Shown piece by piece: positions 24,607 to 34,195 of a stretch of DNA of 64,000 bases. Both the position numbers and the translations under genes were made by a program. Source of the DNA: DAOPJM01 sp964490325 (GTDB taxonomy: Bacteria > Bacillota > Clostridia > Christensenellales > CAG-138); the NCBI GenBank assembly GCA_964490325.1, contig CAZBBX010000001.1, forward strand, positions 1 through 64,000, given 5' to 3'. The notes below the pieces were generated by a model that was not told the origin of the DNA, did not search any database, and saw nothing but the letters and a program-made list of their open reading frames with translations. Positions within the stretch are counted from its first letter, which is position 1. Each line of letters begins with the position of its first letter.

Positions 24607-25451
24607 TTGAGCGTGGCGGATGCCGCCTCCTGCGTATATACATTTGTAAAGCCCAAGGACAGACAATACTCCAAAACAGCGCGATACTCGCGTCCCGTAA
24701 GCCGCCGATCTAAGGGCGGCTTATTCATTTCGGGCAAAGGCGTGTACTGCCGCATCAAAGAAAGCCATTGCTCACTGCCCCAATGTGCAAGGATGGCATC
24801 GAGTACTGCACGGCTGTCGTAGAGGCAAGAGGGCAGGATGAGGTGGCGGATCAGCACACCGCGCACGGCAAGGCCGTTTTCATCCACGCACAAAGCTCCC
24901 ACCTGCTTATACATCGCATCGATGGCCGCAACCGCGACCTTACCATAGTCCGCCGCATTTGAAAACCGTTCGGACAAGCGCGGATCGATATACTTGAAGT
25001 CGGGCAGGTACACATCCACAAGTCCGTTCAAGCGCTCGATGGTGGATACCTGCTCATATGCGTTGCTGTTATAGATCACGGGAATGGTCAGACCGTTCTG
25101 CTTGGCAAGCCGCAGGGCAGGGATCAGCGTTTCCACATGCGGCGTGGGCGTGACAAGATCGATATTGTGCGCGCCCGCCTGCTGCAAGGACAGGAACAGC
25201 TCCATAAGCGCTTCTGCGTCCATAGGCTTTCCCAAGCAGCCGTCCTGCAGCACATGGTTTTGGCAAAAGATACAGCGCAGATTACAGGCGGAAAAGAAGA
25301 CCGCGCCTGCGCCGCGCTCCCCGCTGATGCAGGGTTCTTCGTAAGCAAATAAGCCGCTCAAAGCGATGCGGGGCAGGGCATAAGCGCCGCAAAAGCCGCG
25401 TACCTTCCCGCGATCAACGCCGCAGTCATGCGGACAAAGTCTGCAAAGCAT
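24582..25451 (-). CDS. PflX-like radical SAM protein
   Basis: A 289-residue radical SAM protein of the COG1313/PflX type. The N terminus has a second cysteine set (CRLCPHDCGVDRG, GFCG), then the 4Fe-4S motif CNLRCIFC (CxxxCxxC), and TPTPHVETLIPAL, which fits the family. It resembles pyruvate formate-lyase activases, but the partner is unknown and no glycyl radical enzyme is nearby. Start ATG 25451 overlaps the stop of the NlpC/P60 gene as TGATG, so the two are translationally coupled. Confidence 0.88.
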   Translation of the reverse strand: MLCRLCPHDCGVDRGKVRGFCGAYALPRIALSGLFAYEEPCISGERGAGAVFFSACNLRCIFCQNHVLQDGCLGKPMDAEALMELFLSLQQAGAHNIDLVTPTPHVETLIPALRLAKQNGLTIPVIYNSNAYEQVSTIERLNGLVDVYLPDFKYIDPRLSERFSNAADYGKVAVAAIDAMYKQVGALCVDENGLAVRGVLIRHLILPSCLYDSRAVLDAILAHWGSEQWLSLMRQYTPLPEMNKPPLDRRLTGREYRAVLEYCLSLGFTNVYTQEAASATLNYTPDFGV

Positions 25452-26830
25452 CAGAACACCCTTCGGCCGCAGACAAAGTTGCGGTTCCAATACTTGGTGG
25501 AGGTAGAGGAAAAGCTGCTGGTCACGACCTCGCCTGCGGAGGAGGAGGCGTGGATGAACTTTCCGCCGCCGATATAGATGGCGGTGTGGTTGACGGAATC
25601 CGAGGTGTCGCTCTTGAAGAACAGCAGATCGCCTGCCTGCAGGCTGTCGATGCTGTCCACCCGCGTCCAAGAATCCTTGTTGGAATAGCTCTTCGCGGAC
25701 AGGCGGCTGACGCTTATGCCGCAGGAGCGCAGACAGTAGTATACCAAGCCCGAACAGTCAAAGGAGTCGGGACCCTCGTTGCTCCATACATAGGGCTTGC
25801 CAAGCTGCGCCTTGGCGCACTCGATCAAGCCGCTGACGCTTGTGGAATAGGTTTTGGAACCGTTGCTGGTTGTTTTCGTTGCGGTCGGTTCCGCAGTTGC
25901 GGTCTCAACGGGCGCTTCCGTAACGATGGCCGACGACTCCGTGGCAACAGCAGCCTGCGTGGCGTCAGCACTGCCTAAGCTTGTGCTTGTAGGCGCGCTT
26001 GTGCGCTTGGGCGTAGCCGTAGGCCTGCTTGTAGCTTTTGCGGTAGTGGTTGCCTTCGGGGTTGCGGTAATGCGAGGCGTGGGCGAAGGAGAGGGCGTAA
26101 AGGTATAGGCGGGTTCAGCATCGGTGGAATACAGCAGCTCGCAGCTTTCCACGCTCATCACGCCGTTGGAGCTTACGCGATTGCGCGTTTGAAACTGTAC
26201 CACGGCGATCTCCGTCATGGGGCCGTAATAGCCGCTGACCTTATCATGATAGTAGCCAAGCTCGCTCAGCCGTGCCTGCAGGCTCTTCACGTCATCACCC
26301 GCATCCGTCAGCTTGATCTGATAGCTCTGCGCATCGTCCGAAAACAGCTGTTCCTGCAAGGCACTGTCGGCGATCCCGTCGCAGGGAACGTCAATGCTGC
26401 GTTGGAACAGCTTTACGGCGGTCTCGGTCGCCGCGTTGAATTTGGTTGATGGCTCATCGTGATCCAGATAGCCCAGATCCATCAGGCGCTGCTGTAAGTC
26501 GGCAACGGCGGGATTGTCGTCACCCAGCTGCAAAAGCGCATAATTGGAAACGCTGATGGGCGCAAGCGTGGGCGTTGCGCTGACTGTATTTGCGGCGGAG
26601 GAAGCAGGAAGCTGCGGCGGAAGCGTCGGCTCCGCGGTTTCCAGTACGACCGTTGCCGTGCAGTACACGGAGGAGAGCGCATTGGCGTTGCTTTCCACAA
26701 GCGCATCATCGCTGCGCATCAACGGAATAAGGATCAAAAGCAGCAGGGCACACAGCCCCAAGGTCACCAGAAGAACCTGCACGGCAACGGGCAACTGCAG
26801 CCTGCTGTGCTCCTTACGGTGTTCCGACAT
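25451..26830 (-). CDS. NlpC/P60 peptidoglycan hydrolase with two PG-binding domains
   Basis: A 459-residue cell-wall hydrolase. One membrane helix at about 15-40 (VQVLLVTLGLCALLLLILIP) anchors it outside. Two peptidoglycan-binding type 1 repeats follow (about 95-160 and 165-230: VADLQQRLMDLGYL, VKSLQARLSELGYY). Then comes a Thr/Ala/Pro-rich linker and a C-terminal NlpC/P60 domain with the catalytic Cys in FDCSGLVYYC and His in VNHTAIYIGGGKFIHAS. It likely cuts D-Glu to diamino-acid links. GGAGG precedes ATG 26830; the frame further upstream lacks one. Confidence 0.92.
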   Translation of the reverse strand: MSEHRKEHSRLQLPVAVQVLLVTLGLCALLLLILIPLMRSDDALVESNANALSSVYCTATVVLETAEPTLPPQLPASSAANTVSATPTLAPISVSNYALLQLGDDNPAVADLQQRLMDLGYLDHDEPSTKFNAATETAVKLFQRSIDVPCDGIADSALQEQLFSDDAQSYQIKLTDAGDDVKSLQARLSELGYYHDKVSGYYGPMTEIAVVQFQTRNRVSSNGVMSVESCELLYSTDAEPAYTFTPSPSPTPRITATPKATTTAKATSRPTATPKRTSAPTSTSLGSADATQAAVATESSAIVTEAPVETATAEPTATKTTSNGSKTYSTSVSGLIECAKAQLGKPYVWSNEGPDSFDCSGLVYYCLRSCGISVSRLSAKSYSNKDSWTRVDSIDSLQAGDLLFFKSDTSDSVNHTAIYIGGGKFIHASSSAGEVVTSSFSSTSTKYWNRNFVCGRRVF

Positions 26831-26930
26831 AAACGGTCCTCCTTCCTTAACACTTGACAACAGTATACATGATTTTTGCAGAATAAAATTGAATTTTTCC
26901 AAAACTAATGTAAAACAATCCCACTTGTGC

Positions 26931-26936
26931 TATGAT
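26931..26936 (+). promoter_or_regulatory. Extended -10 of ABC-F gene
   Basis: TATGAT with TGC directly before it; no good -35 at 16-18 bp. The gene starts at 26965, so the leader would be about 20 bases. Confidence 0.5.
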
Positions 26937-26964
26937 ATATGCAGAAAAATTTGGAACGGGAAAA

Positions 26965-28893
26965 ATGGCGATCTTAAGAGCGGAAAAAATCAAGAAGTCC
27001 TTTGTGCTGCGCACACTGTTTTCCGACGTGTCGTTTGAGATCCAAGCAGGCGATAAGGTCGGCTTTGTCGGCGTCAACGGCTGCGGCAAAACGACGCTGC
27101 TGCGTTTGATCGCGGGACACGAACAGCCCGACGAGGGCAGCATCGTTCGCTCGTCGGAGCTTCGTATTGCCGAGGTGGAACAGCTGCCGAACGTCACGGA
27201 GGAACGCAGCCTGTACGAATTTACCCTGCTTGCGCACGCATCCCTCTTGGCAATGGAGAAGGAGCTTGCGCAGCTGGAGACCCTGCTTGCAGTAGGCAGC
27301 GACAAGCAGGAACGATACTGCCGCAGGCAAGCGGAGGTGCTGAACGCCTTTACGCAGGAGGGCGGACTGACCTTTCGCGCAAAGACCCGTTCCGCCTTGC
27401 TTGGTCTGGGCTTTTCCTATGAAACGCAGGATCGCAGCCTTGCCTCCTTCAGCGGCGGGCAGGTCGCCAAGGCAATGCTTGCGCGTGCCCTGCTGACCGA
27501 CGCCAACCTGCTGCTTTTGGACGAACCGACCAACAATTTGGATCTGCCCTCCATCACATGGCTGGAGGAGTTCTTGCTGCAATATCGCGGCGCCGTCCTT
27601 GTGGTGTCCCATGACCGCCACTTTTTGGACGCGGTTACAACGCAGACCTTTGAGCTGGAGAATGGCCATCTTGTCGCAGCGCGTGGCAACTATTCCCGCT
27701 TCATGGAGCTGAAAAGCGACAGGCAGGAGGCGGCACGCCGCGTCTATCAGCGGCAAAAGAAGGAGATCCACAGGATAGAGGGCATCATCGCGCAGCAGAA
27801 GCGCTGGAATCAGGAGCGTAACTATGTAACCATCGCGTCCAAGGAAAAGCAGATCGAGCGCATCCGCAGCGGTATGATCGCGCCTGAGAACGACCCCGCC
27901 GCGATCCATTTCTCCTTCGATCTGGTGCAGCCCACGGGCAACGAGGTCATTACGCTCAAGCAGCTTGGTCATGCGTATGACGGCAAGACCGTCTTTAGGG
28001 ACGCCGACCTGCTTGTAAAAAAGGGTGAATGTGTCTGCCTGATCGGGGCAAACGGCTGCGGAAAAACTACGCTCCTGAAGATCCTGTCGGGCGTTGTGGA
28101 ACCCGCCTTTGGCAGCTTCCGTTTGGGCGCAGGCGTCAAGCTTGGCTATTACGAGCAGGATACCAGAAAGCTCAACGGCGAGCAGGACGTCATTGGCGAA
28201 CTGTCCGACAGCTTTCCGCGTTTGGATCTGAGCGCCTTGCGTAAGATCTTGGGCGGTTTTCTGTTTCGCGGAGACGATGTGTACAAGAAAATCTCCGCGC
28301 TTTCGGGCGGAGAACGCGCCCGCATCCAGCTGCTCAAGCTGGTATTGAGCGGTGCAAACGTGCTTTTGCTGGACGAGCCGACCAACCATTTGGACATCCC
28401 CTCCGCAGAGATGCTGGAGACCGCGCTGGAGTCCTTTGAAGGCACCATCTTTATCGTGTCGCATGACCGCTATCTGGTCGAACGCCTTGCGGATCGCATC
28501 GTGGTCATGACCCGCGACGGGCTGATCGAGCAAACGGACGAGACGCAGGACATGTTCCGCTTGGTGCGTCCCCTGATGGACGAGCCTGCTCCAAAGGCAG
28601 AGCAGAATGAGGATAAGGCAAACTATTACCTGCTGCAAAAGCAGCGAAAGCTGATGCAGGCGCAGGCCAAGCAACAGGTCACAAGCGTTGAAAGAGCCAT
28701 CGCGCAGGCGGAAGCGGACGCGGCGCAGCAGCAGTATGATATTGCCGCGTGCCAGTCAAGCGGCGCGTATGCCGAGATGGAGCAGCGCTATCGAGCCTTG
28801 TCTGAGCTTGAGGAGCATACCTTGGAGCTGTACGAACAGCTGCAGCAGGCGGAAGCCGCGTATAATGAACTTTTAGAGGAGGAACAGAAATGA
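26965..28893 (+). CDS. ABC-F family ATPase
   Basis: A 642-residue soluble protein with two ABC domains and no membrane part. Walker A GVNGCGKTT and GANGCGKTT; signatures FSGGQ and LSGGE; Walker B LLLLDEPTNNLD and LLLDEPTNHLD; the interdomain linker contains RQKKEIHRIEG and KEKQIERI helices. C-terminal residues about 540-642 are a coiled coil (RKLMQAQAKQQVTSVERAIAQAE). ABC-F proteins act on ribosomes; some give resistance, others are housekeeping. The long C-terminal coil is Uup/YfmR-like, so housekeeping translation is my inference. Coupled to the glycerate kinase gene by ATGA. Confidence 0.92.
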   Translation: MAILRAEKIKKSFVLRTLFSDVSFEIQAGDKVGFVGVNGCGKTTLLRLIAGHEQPDEGSIVRSSELRIAEVEQLPNVTEERSLYEFTLLAHASLLAMEKELAQLETLLAVGSDKQERYCRRQAEVLNAFTQEGGLTFRAKTRSALLGLGFSYETQDRSLASFSGGQVAKAMLARALLTDANLLLLDEPTNNLDLPSITWLEEFLLQYRGAVLVVSHDRHFLDAVTTQTFELENGHLVAARGNYSRFMELKSDRQEAARRVYQRQKKEIHRIEGIIAQQKRWNQERNYVTIASKEKQIERIRSGMIAPENDPAAIHFSFDLVQPTGNEVITLKQLGHAYDGKTVFRDADLLVKKGECVCLIGANGCGKTTLLKILSGVVEPAFGSFRLGAGVKLGYYEQDTRKLNGEQDVIGELSDSFPRLDLSALRKILGGFLFRGDDVYKKISALSGGERARIQLLKLVLSGANVLLLDEPTNHLDIPSAEMLETALESFEGTIFIVSHDRYLVERLADRIVVMTRDGLIEQTDETQDMFRLVRPLMDEPAPKAEQNEDKANYYLLQKQRKLMQAQAKQQVTSVERAIAQAEADAAQQQYDIAACQSSGAYAEMEQRYRALSELEEHTLELYEQLQQAEAAYNELLEEEQK

Positions 28894-30428
28894 AGTGGGA
28901 CGGTTTTCCGATAGGATTTCGATTCGTGGTGCCCGATCTTTCCGTTGAAACGAAGCGCAGCTGCTGGACTGTGATGCTTGAGGCGCTGCGGTACGGGGAC
29001 ATGAAGGACGTGCTGCTTTTTGAACTGAAGGACGCCGTGACGGATCCCTGCGAGGGGACGGTCTATATCTGTGTGCTGTCGCACAAGCCCATCTCACAGT
29101 CCCGCGAGAATGCGCAGGTCATGCGAAAGAACGCCGCGCTGATGAGCCGCTTGACCCTTTCGGATCCCGTCGTGCAGGAAAACTATCTCAACCAGTTTCG
29201 CGAGAACGTGCTGATCGGCATGGTGCGAAAGAATGGAAAGGTGCTGCAAAATGAGGGAGACCGTGAGCTGCTTGCCGCACATATCGAGCCGAAAGAATGG
29301 GTCGATAAGACGCATACCCTTCTGATCTCGCCCAATTCCATGAAGGGCGTGATCGGCTCAGCCGACCTGACACGGCTGATCGCGCAGGCGGCCGCTGCTG
29401 CACTGCCCGACTACAGTCCCGTGCTGCTGCCCATCGGAGACGGGGGAGAGGGGACGATGCAGGCGCTCGTAGCGGCACAGCGCGGCGCTTATCACAGCGT
29501 TAGCTGCCACGATGCGGACGGACGCAGCATACAAGCGCAGTTCGGCGTCATCCCGCCAAGCATTGCCGTCATTGAGTGCGCCCAAAGCGTGGGCTTCCGT
29601 CAGCTGACCATCGACAGTGTCCCCGTGGAAGAGCGCAGTAGCTTTGGCGTTGGAGAAATGCTTCTTTCCGCCCTGCGTTCGGGCTATCGAAGGCTCTTCG
29701 TCTGCGTAGGCGGGACGACTTGCACGGACTGCGGCGTAGGTCTGCTGGCCGCCTTGGGCGCGTCCTGCTACAATGCGGCGGGGGATAAGCTGGCGCCAAA
29801 TTCTGCAAAGCTTGGCAACACGCGGCGTATCGACCTTTCCACGCTGCTGCCCGAACCGCAGAGCATTGAGCTGACCGTGCTGTGCGATGTCGTGAACCCG
29901 CTGTTGGGCGACAACGGAGCGGTCGCAGTGTTTGCACCGCAAAAGGGCGCGGATCCTGACGCACTGGCACGGCTGAACCAGGGCTTTTTAAGGATAAGCG
30001 CACAGATCAACAAGCCCGAGATCGAGGTCATGGCGGGCAGCGGCGCAGGCGGCGGCATTGCATATGCGCTGGGTTGCTTGGGCGGAAAACTTGTCTGCGG
30101 TACGGATAAAGTGCTTGCCGAGCTGCAATTTGACGCAAAGCTTGCATCTGCCTCGGCGGTGATCAGCGCGGAAGGCTCCTTTGACGGACAAAGCGTCAAC
30201 AGTCATAAGGCGCTGTCCGTCCTTGCCGACCGCTGCTTTGCCGCAAAGAAAACGCTGTGGATCATTGCGGGACGCATGACGGAGGATGTACAGTCCTTCC
30301 TCAATGAACGCGCTCCCTATGTCAAGACGCTGCTGTGCAAGAGCGATGAAGCGGATGGCCGCGAACGCCTTCGTACCGCGCTTGACGAGCTGCTGCGTTC
30401 GGAAGCGTTTCAAAACTCCCTGCTATAA
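28890..30428 (+). CDS. Glycerate kinase with N-terminal DUF1694-like extension
   Basis: A single 512-residue frame. Residues about 146-512 are a GarK/GlxK-type glycerate kinase (LLISPNSMKGVIGSADL, LPIGDGGEGTMQAL, GGTTCTDCGVGLL, VLCDVVNPLLGDNGAVAVFAPQKG, MAGSGAGGGIAYAL), which phosphorylates glycerate. Residues 1-145 are extra. The part ENYLNQFRENVLIGMV resembles the YLGEFRERV run of DUF1694/YueI proteins; that match is my inference. No stop or frameshift separates the parts. GAGGAGG precedes ATG 28890. A bidirectional terminator follows. Confidence 0.85.
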   Translation: MKWDGFPIGFRFVVPDLSVETKRSCWTVMLEALRYGDMKDVLLFELKDAVTDPCEGTVYICVLSHKPISQSRENAQVMRKNAALMSRLTLSDPVVQENYLNQFRENVLIGMVRKNGKVLQNEGDRELLAAHIEPKEWVDKTHTLLISPNSMKGVIGSADLTRLIAQAAAAALPDYSPVLLPIGDGGEGTMQALVAAQRGAYHSVSCHDADGRSIQAQFGVIPPSIAVIECAQSVGFRQLTIDSVPVEERSSFGVGEMLLSALRSGYRRLFVCVGGTTCTDCGVGLLAALGASCYNAAGDKLAPNSAKLGNTRRIDLSTLLPEPQSIELTVLCDVVNPLLGDNGAVAVFAPQKGADPDALARLNQGFLRISAQINKPEIEVMAGSGAGGGIAYALGCLGGKLVCGTDKVLAELQFDAKLASASAVISAEGSFDGQSVNSHKALSVLADRCFAAKKTLWIIAGRMTEDVQSFLNERAPYVKTLLCKSDEADGRERLRTALDELLRSEAFQNSLL

Positions 30429-30440
30429 GATCGAATAAAC

Positions 30441-30470
30441 AAAAATCCCGCCATTTCGGCGGGTATTTTT
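30441..30470. terminator. Bidirectional terminator between glycerate kinase and trkH
   Basis: CCCGCC (30447-30452) and GGCGGG (30458-30463) with T-runs on both strands (TATTTTT to the right, ATTTTTG to the left). Confidence 0.85.
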
Positions 30471-30482
30471 GTATAGAGCCGT

Positions 30483-31937
30483 TTAGCGCTTCCACATAGC
30501 GGGGACAAGGAGGATCATCATGGGGAAGATCTCCAAACGTCCCAGCAGCATGTCCAAGGAAAGGACCAGCTTTGAAAGCGGCGAGAACATGGAATAGTTT
30601 CCAATGGGTCCGATCAGATCCAACCCGGGACCGATGTTGTTCATGCAGGCCAAGACGCCTGTGAGCGAGGTCTCCAAGCTCAGGTCGTTTAGGGACACCA
30701 GCAGGGTCGAAACAATGGTCACAAAGAAGTACGCGGCGGAGAAGGCCAGAACGCCGTCAACGGTCTCCGTATCTAACGTTTTGCCGTCCAAACGGATAAG
30801 CTCCACCACCCTTGGATGGATCATCTTGCGGAAGGCTCTGTTGACGTATTTTACGAGGACCAGCAGGCGCGACACCTTAAAGCCGCCGCCTGTTGAACCC
30901 GCACAGGCGCCTACGATCATCAGCGCAAGCAGCAGCATACGCGAGAATTGCGGCCACAGGTCAAAGTTGATCGTGGAGAAGCCCGTCGTGGTCATAATGG
31001 AGCTGACCTGAAAGAAGCTGTGATGCAGCGCGTCATAGAAGCTTGAAAACTGCGGCAGAATGTTGAACGCGATGGCAACGGTGGAAAACAGCAGGATGAT
31101 CAAATAGAGGCGCAGCTCCTCGTTCTTTGCAACGCGGCGGAATTGTCCCATCAGCAGCAGATAGTAGATGTTGAAATTCACACCAAAGAGCATCATAAAC
31201 ACCGCCACCACCGTTTGCAGATAGTAGCTGTCATAGGCGGCGATGCTTGCGTTTTTGATGGAAAAGCCGCCTGTGCCCGCGGTGCCGAAGGAGGTGGTCA
31301 GCGCGTCAAAGAAGGGCATACCACCCGCCAGCAGCAATATGACCTCCAGCACGGTCATGCCGATATAGATGAGGTAGAGAATGGTGACGCTCTGTCGGAG
31401 CTTAGGCGTGAACTTGCCAGTGATGGGGCCGGGGCTTTCCGCCTTCAGAATGTGCAGCGTGCTTGCGCGGCCGTTGCTTCCTGCCATGGGCAAAATGGCA
31501 AGCAGGAACACGAGTACGCCCATGCCGCCCAACCAATGGGTGAAGCTGCGCCAGTACAACAGTCCCATCGGCAGGACTTCCACATCCGTAAGGATGGTGG
31601 ATCCCGTCGTGGTAAAGCCCGATACCGTCTCAAACCAAGCATCGATGAGGGAGGGGATATAGCCCGAAAGGAAGAAGGGCAGCGCGCCAAAGAAGCTCAT
31701 CAGGATCCAAGAAAGGGCGGTGATGACAAAGCCCTCCCGCGCAAAGATCTGTCGATTTCCCTTGGTGCGAATGCACAGCAAGAAGGACGCCGCGATCAGC
31801 AGCAGGATCGTGACGCCAAAGCCGTACAGAGACGACCACTCACCCTTGATCCACGACAGCAGGGCGGGCGGCAGCAGAAAGGCGGCTTCGACCCTTAGAA
31901 TATTACCAAGGAAATATCGGATCGCTCGTTGGTTCAT
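30483..31937 (-). CDS. trkH: TrkH-type potassium transporter subunit
   Basis: Membrane pore for K+ uptake, 484 residues. The four pore-loop glycines are visible in order: VSGFTTTGSTIL, FGTAGTGGFS, IMTTTGFSTIN and MNNIGPGLDLIG. Multiple hydrophobic spans lie between. Start ATG 31937 is six bases after the trkA stop, so the two genes form a K+ uptake operon with TrkA as gating ring. Ends at a bidirectional terminator. Confidence 0.95.
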   Translation of the reverse strand: MNQRAIRYFLGNILRVEAAFLLPPALLSWIKGEWSSLYGFGVTILLLIAASFLLCIRTKGNRQIFAREGFVITALSWILMSFFGALPFFLSGYIPSLIDAWFETVSGFTTTGSTILTDVEVLPMGLLYWRSFTHWLGGMGVLVFLLAILPMAGSNGRASTLHILKAESPGPITGKFTPKLRQSVTILYLIYIGMTVLEVILLLAGGMPFFDALTTSFGTAGTGGFSIKNASIAAYDSYYLQTVVAVFMMLFGVNFNIYYLLLMGQFRRVAKNEELRLYLIILLFSTVAIAFNILPQFSSFYDALHHSFFQVSSIMTTTGFSTINFDLWPQFSRMLLLALMIVGACAGSTGGGFKVSRLLVLVKYVNRAFRKMIHPRVVELIRLDGKTLDTETVDGVLAFSAAYFFVTIVSTLLVSLNDLSLETSLTGVLACMNNIGPGLDLIGPIGNYSMFSPLSKLVLSLDMLLGRLEIFPMMILLVPAMWKR

Positions 31938-31943
31938 AGCGCA

Positions 31944-33311
31944 TCAATCCTTGTAAATATCGTTGAGGGACAGGATGGGAGCGCCGCTTGTAGCGGCCGT
32001 GATGACAATGACGCGGTCTCCCGCTTCTATGGTATCGGCGCCCTTGGGCGTGATGACCGTGCCGCCGCGGTTGATGCAGGCCAGCAGGATGTTCGACTTG
32101 AGCGGCAGCTTGCTCAGCGGCATGGACAGATGCTTTGTCGCGTCGGTCGCGATAAATTCCAACGCTTCCACCTTACCGCCGACAATGCGGTGCAGCGTTT
32201 GGATAGAGCCTTGTCCGCTGGAAGCCAAGGAGCGCACAAAGCGCACGATCACGTTTGCGGTGATCTGCTTGGGGCTGATGATGCTGTCCAATCCCCTGTC
32301 GGAAAACAGGTCGGCATAGGCGCTTCTGTTGACCTTGGTGATGGTCTTGGGAACGCCCATGTGCTTGGCGCTGAGGGAAAGGATGATGTTCTCCTCGTCA
32401 AGTCCCGTCAGGGAGACGACCGCATCCATCTTGCCCACGCCCTCGGAAACAAGCAGATCCTGCGCCGTACCGTCGCCTTGAATAATCAATGCATCGGGCA
32501 GCGCCTCCGCAAGCTGTAAGCAGCGCTGCGGATCCTGCTCGATGATCTTCACCACGGCTCGCGCTTCAAGCAGGGAATGCGTCAAATACTCTGCGATGCG
32601 TCCGCCGCCCACGATTAGAACGGCCTGAATATGGCGCTGCTTCAGCCCAAGCGGCAGGAACAGCTTGACCAGATCGGCGGCGGAAGCAAGCACGGTGATC
32701 TTGTCCCCTGCAAGCAGCTGGAAGGAGCCCTTGGGGATGGTGATGACGTTGTTGCGATCCACGGCGCAGATCAGGATGGAGCTTTTCAGCTGCATGGGAA
32801 GCTGATCGATGCGCAAAGAGGCAAGGGGACTGTCGCTTGTAAGCTGGATCTCCACCAACTCCACATGGCTTTCATAGAAAGCGTCGCGCTTGAGGAAGGA
32901 GGGGAACTGCAGGATGCGATAGATCTCCAAGGCCGCAGCGCGTTCGGGGTTGATCGTCATGGACAGCCCCAGATCGTCGGAAAGCGCGGTCAGCTGCTCG
33001 TCGTATTCGGGATTGCGAATACGCGCTATGGTATGGATACAGCCCAACTTCCGCGCAAGGATGCAGCAGAGCAGGTTCACCTCATCATGCGGTGTGACCG
33101 CGATCAACAGGTCGCTGTTTGCCACGCCCGCCTCCCGCTGCACGGCCATGTTTGCGCCGTTGCCGTGCAAGGCCAGCACGTCCATGCGATTGAGCGCACT
33201 TTGCAGCACCGCGGCGTTTTTGTCCACGAGCACGATGTCATGGTTTTCATGCGCCAACTGGTCGGCCAAGGTCTCGCCGACCTTGCCGCAGCCGATAATT
33301 ACGATCTTCAC
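31944..33311 (-). CDS. trkA: Trk potassium uptake regulatory protein
   Basis: A 455-residue cytosolic protein with two RCK units. First NAD-binding motif IIGCGKVGETLADQL at the N terminus, with acidic residue after (VLVDKN); second at about 230 (LIVGGGRIAEYL, IIEQDPQRC). TrkA_C domains follow each (about 135-215 and 370-455). It binds NAD(H) and nucleotides to gate TrkH. Start is GTG 33311 with only a weak ribosome site (GGTAAG). It follows hbd by 30 bases without a terminator. Confidence 0.93.
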   Translation of the reverse strand: MKIVIIGCGKVGETLADQLAHENHDIVLVDKNAAVLQSALNRMDVLALHGNGANMAVQREAGVANSDLLIAVTPHDEVNLLCCILARKLGCIHTIARIRNPEYDEQLTALSDDLGLSMTINPERAAALEIYRILQFPSFLKRDAFYESHVELVEIQLTSDSPLASLRIDQLPMQLKSSILICAVDRNNVITIPKGSFQLLAGDKITVLASAADLVKLFLPLGLKQRHIQAVLIVGGGRIAEYLTHSLLEARAVVKIIEQDPQRCLQLAEALPDALIIQGDGTAQDLLVSEGVGKMDAVVSLTGLDEENIILSLSAKHMGVPKTITKVNRSAYADLFSDRGLDSIISPKQITANVIVRFVRSLASSGQGSIQTLHRIVGGKVEALEFIATDATKHLSMPLSKLPLKSNILLACINRGGTVITPKGADTIEAGDRVIVITAATSGAPILSLNDIYKD

Positions 33312-33341
33312 AGTTTCTTACCCGCTTATCCCCGTTATAAA

Positions 33342-34175
33342 TTAGTACTGATAGAAGCCTCTGCCGCTCTTTTTGCCGAGCTGTCCTGCCCTGACCATCT
33401 TCTTGAGCAGCACGGCGGGGCGATACTTCGGGTCGCCTGTTTCCCGCTGCAGCACCTCCATGATGGCAAGCACCACATCAAGACCGATCATATCTGCAAG
33501 CGCCAGCGGACCTATGGGGTGATTTGCACCGAGCAACATTGCCGAATCGATGTCCTCTGCGGAGGCTACGCCCTCGGAATACAGCAAGATCGCCTCGTTG
33601 ATCATGGGTATGAGCAGACGGTTGACGACAAAGCCCGGCGCCTCTTGGACCAAAATGGGCGTCTTGCCGATGGACAGGGCGATGTCACGCACGGCTTCGA
33701 CCGCTTCATCGGACGCGTTTGCCCCTTTGATGACCTCCACAAGCTTCATCACGGGGGCGGGATTAAAAAAGTGCATCCCGATGACGGGACGGCTCAACCC
33801 CTGTCCGATCTCCGTAACGGAGAGCGAGGAGGTGTTGGTGGCAAACAGGCAACTTGGCTTTGTGATGGCGTCCAAGGCGGCAAAGGTCTGCTTTTTGATC
33901 TCCATGTTCTCCACGGCGGCCTCTACGATCAGATCGCAGTCGTTGCAATCCTCCTTCAGCCCCGTAAGGATGCGGTTTTGGATCGTATGCGCGTCCGCTT
34001 CCGTCAGCTTGCCCTTCTGTACACGCTTGTTCAGACCCGCAACGATCCGTTCCTTCCCGCGTTCGGCAAGCTCAAAGCTGATGTCGCAAAGCAGCACGGC
34101 ATAGCCCTCGGTCTGTGCAAAAACTTGCGCGATGCCCGCGCCCATGGTTCCCGCGCCAATGATACCAACGTTCAT
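33342..34175 (-). CDS. hbd: 3-hydroxybutyryl-CoA dehydrogenase
   Basis: Reduces acetoacetyl-CoA to 3-hydroxybutyryl-CoA. NAD-binding VGIIGAGTMGAGIAQ at the N terminus, catalytic region GMHFFNPAPVMKLVEVI, and the C-terminal ANHPIGPLALADMIGLD run. From ATG 34175 it has 277 residues; GGAGAGAAGG is upstream. The in-frame MTKERRKT extension to 34199 would overlap the end of crt and was dropped. Third gene of thlA-crt-hbd. Confidence 0.94.
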   Translation of the reverse strand: MNVGIIGAGTMGAGIAQVFAQTEGYAVLLCDISFELAERGKERIVAGLNKRVQKGKLTEADAHTIQNRILTGLKEDCNDCDLIVEAAVENMEIKKQTFAALDAITKPSCLFATNTSSLSVTEIGQGLSRPVIGMHFFNPAPVMKLVEVIKGANASDEAVEAVRDIALSIGKTPILVQEAPGFVVNRLLIPMINEAILLYSEGVASAEDIDSAMLLGANHPIGPLALADMIGLDVVLAIMEVLQRETGDPKYRPAVLLKKMVRAGQLGKKSGRGFYQY

Positions 34176-34195
34176 AGTTTTCCTTCTCTCCTTTG

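Noticed and set aside
26974..28674. Long open frame (566 codons) on the minus strand across the ABC-F gene
   Set aside because: The plus strand encodes an intact two-domain ABC-F protein. The antisense frame is open because of GC-rich third positions and its translation shows no family motif.
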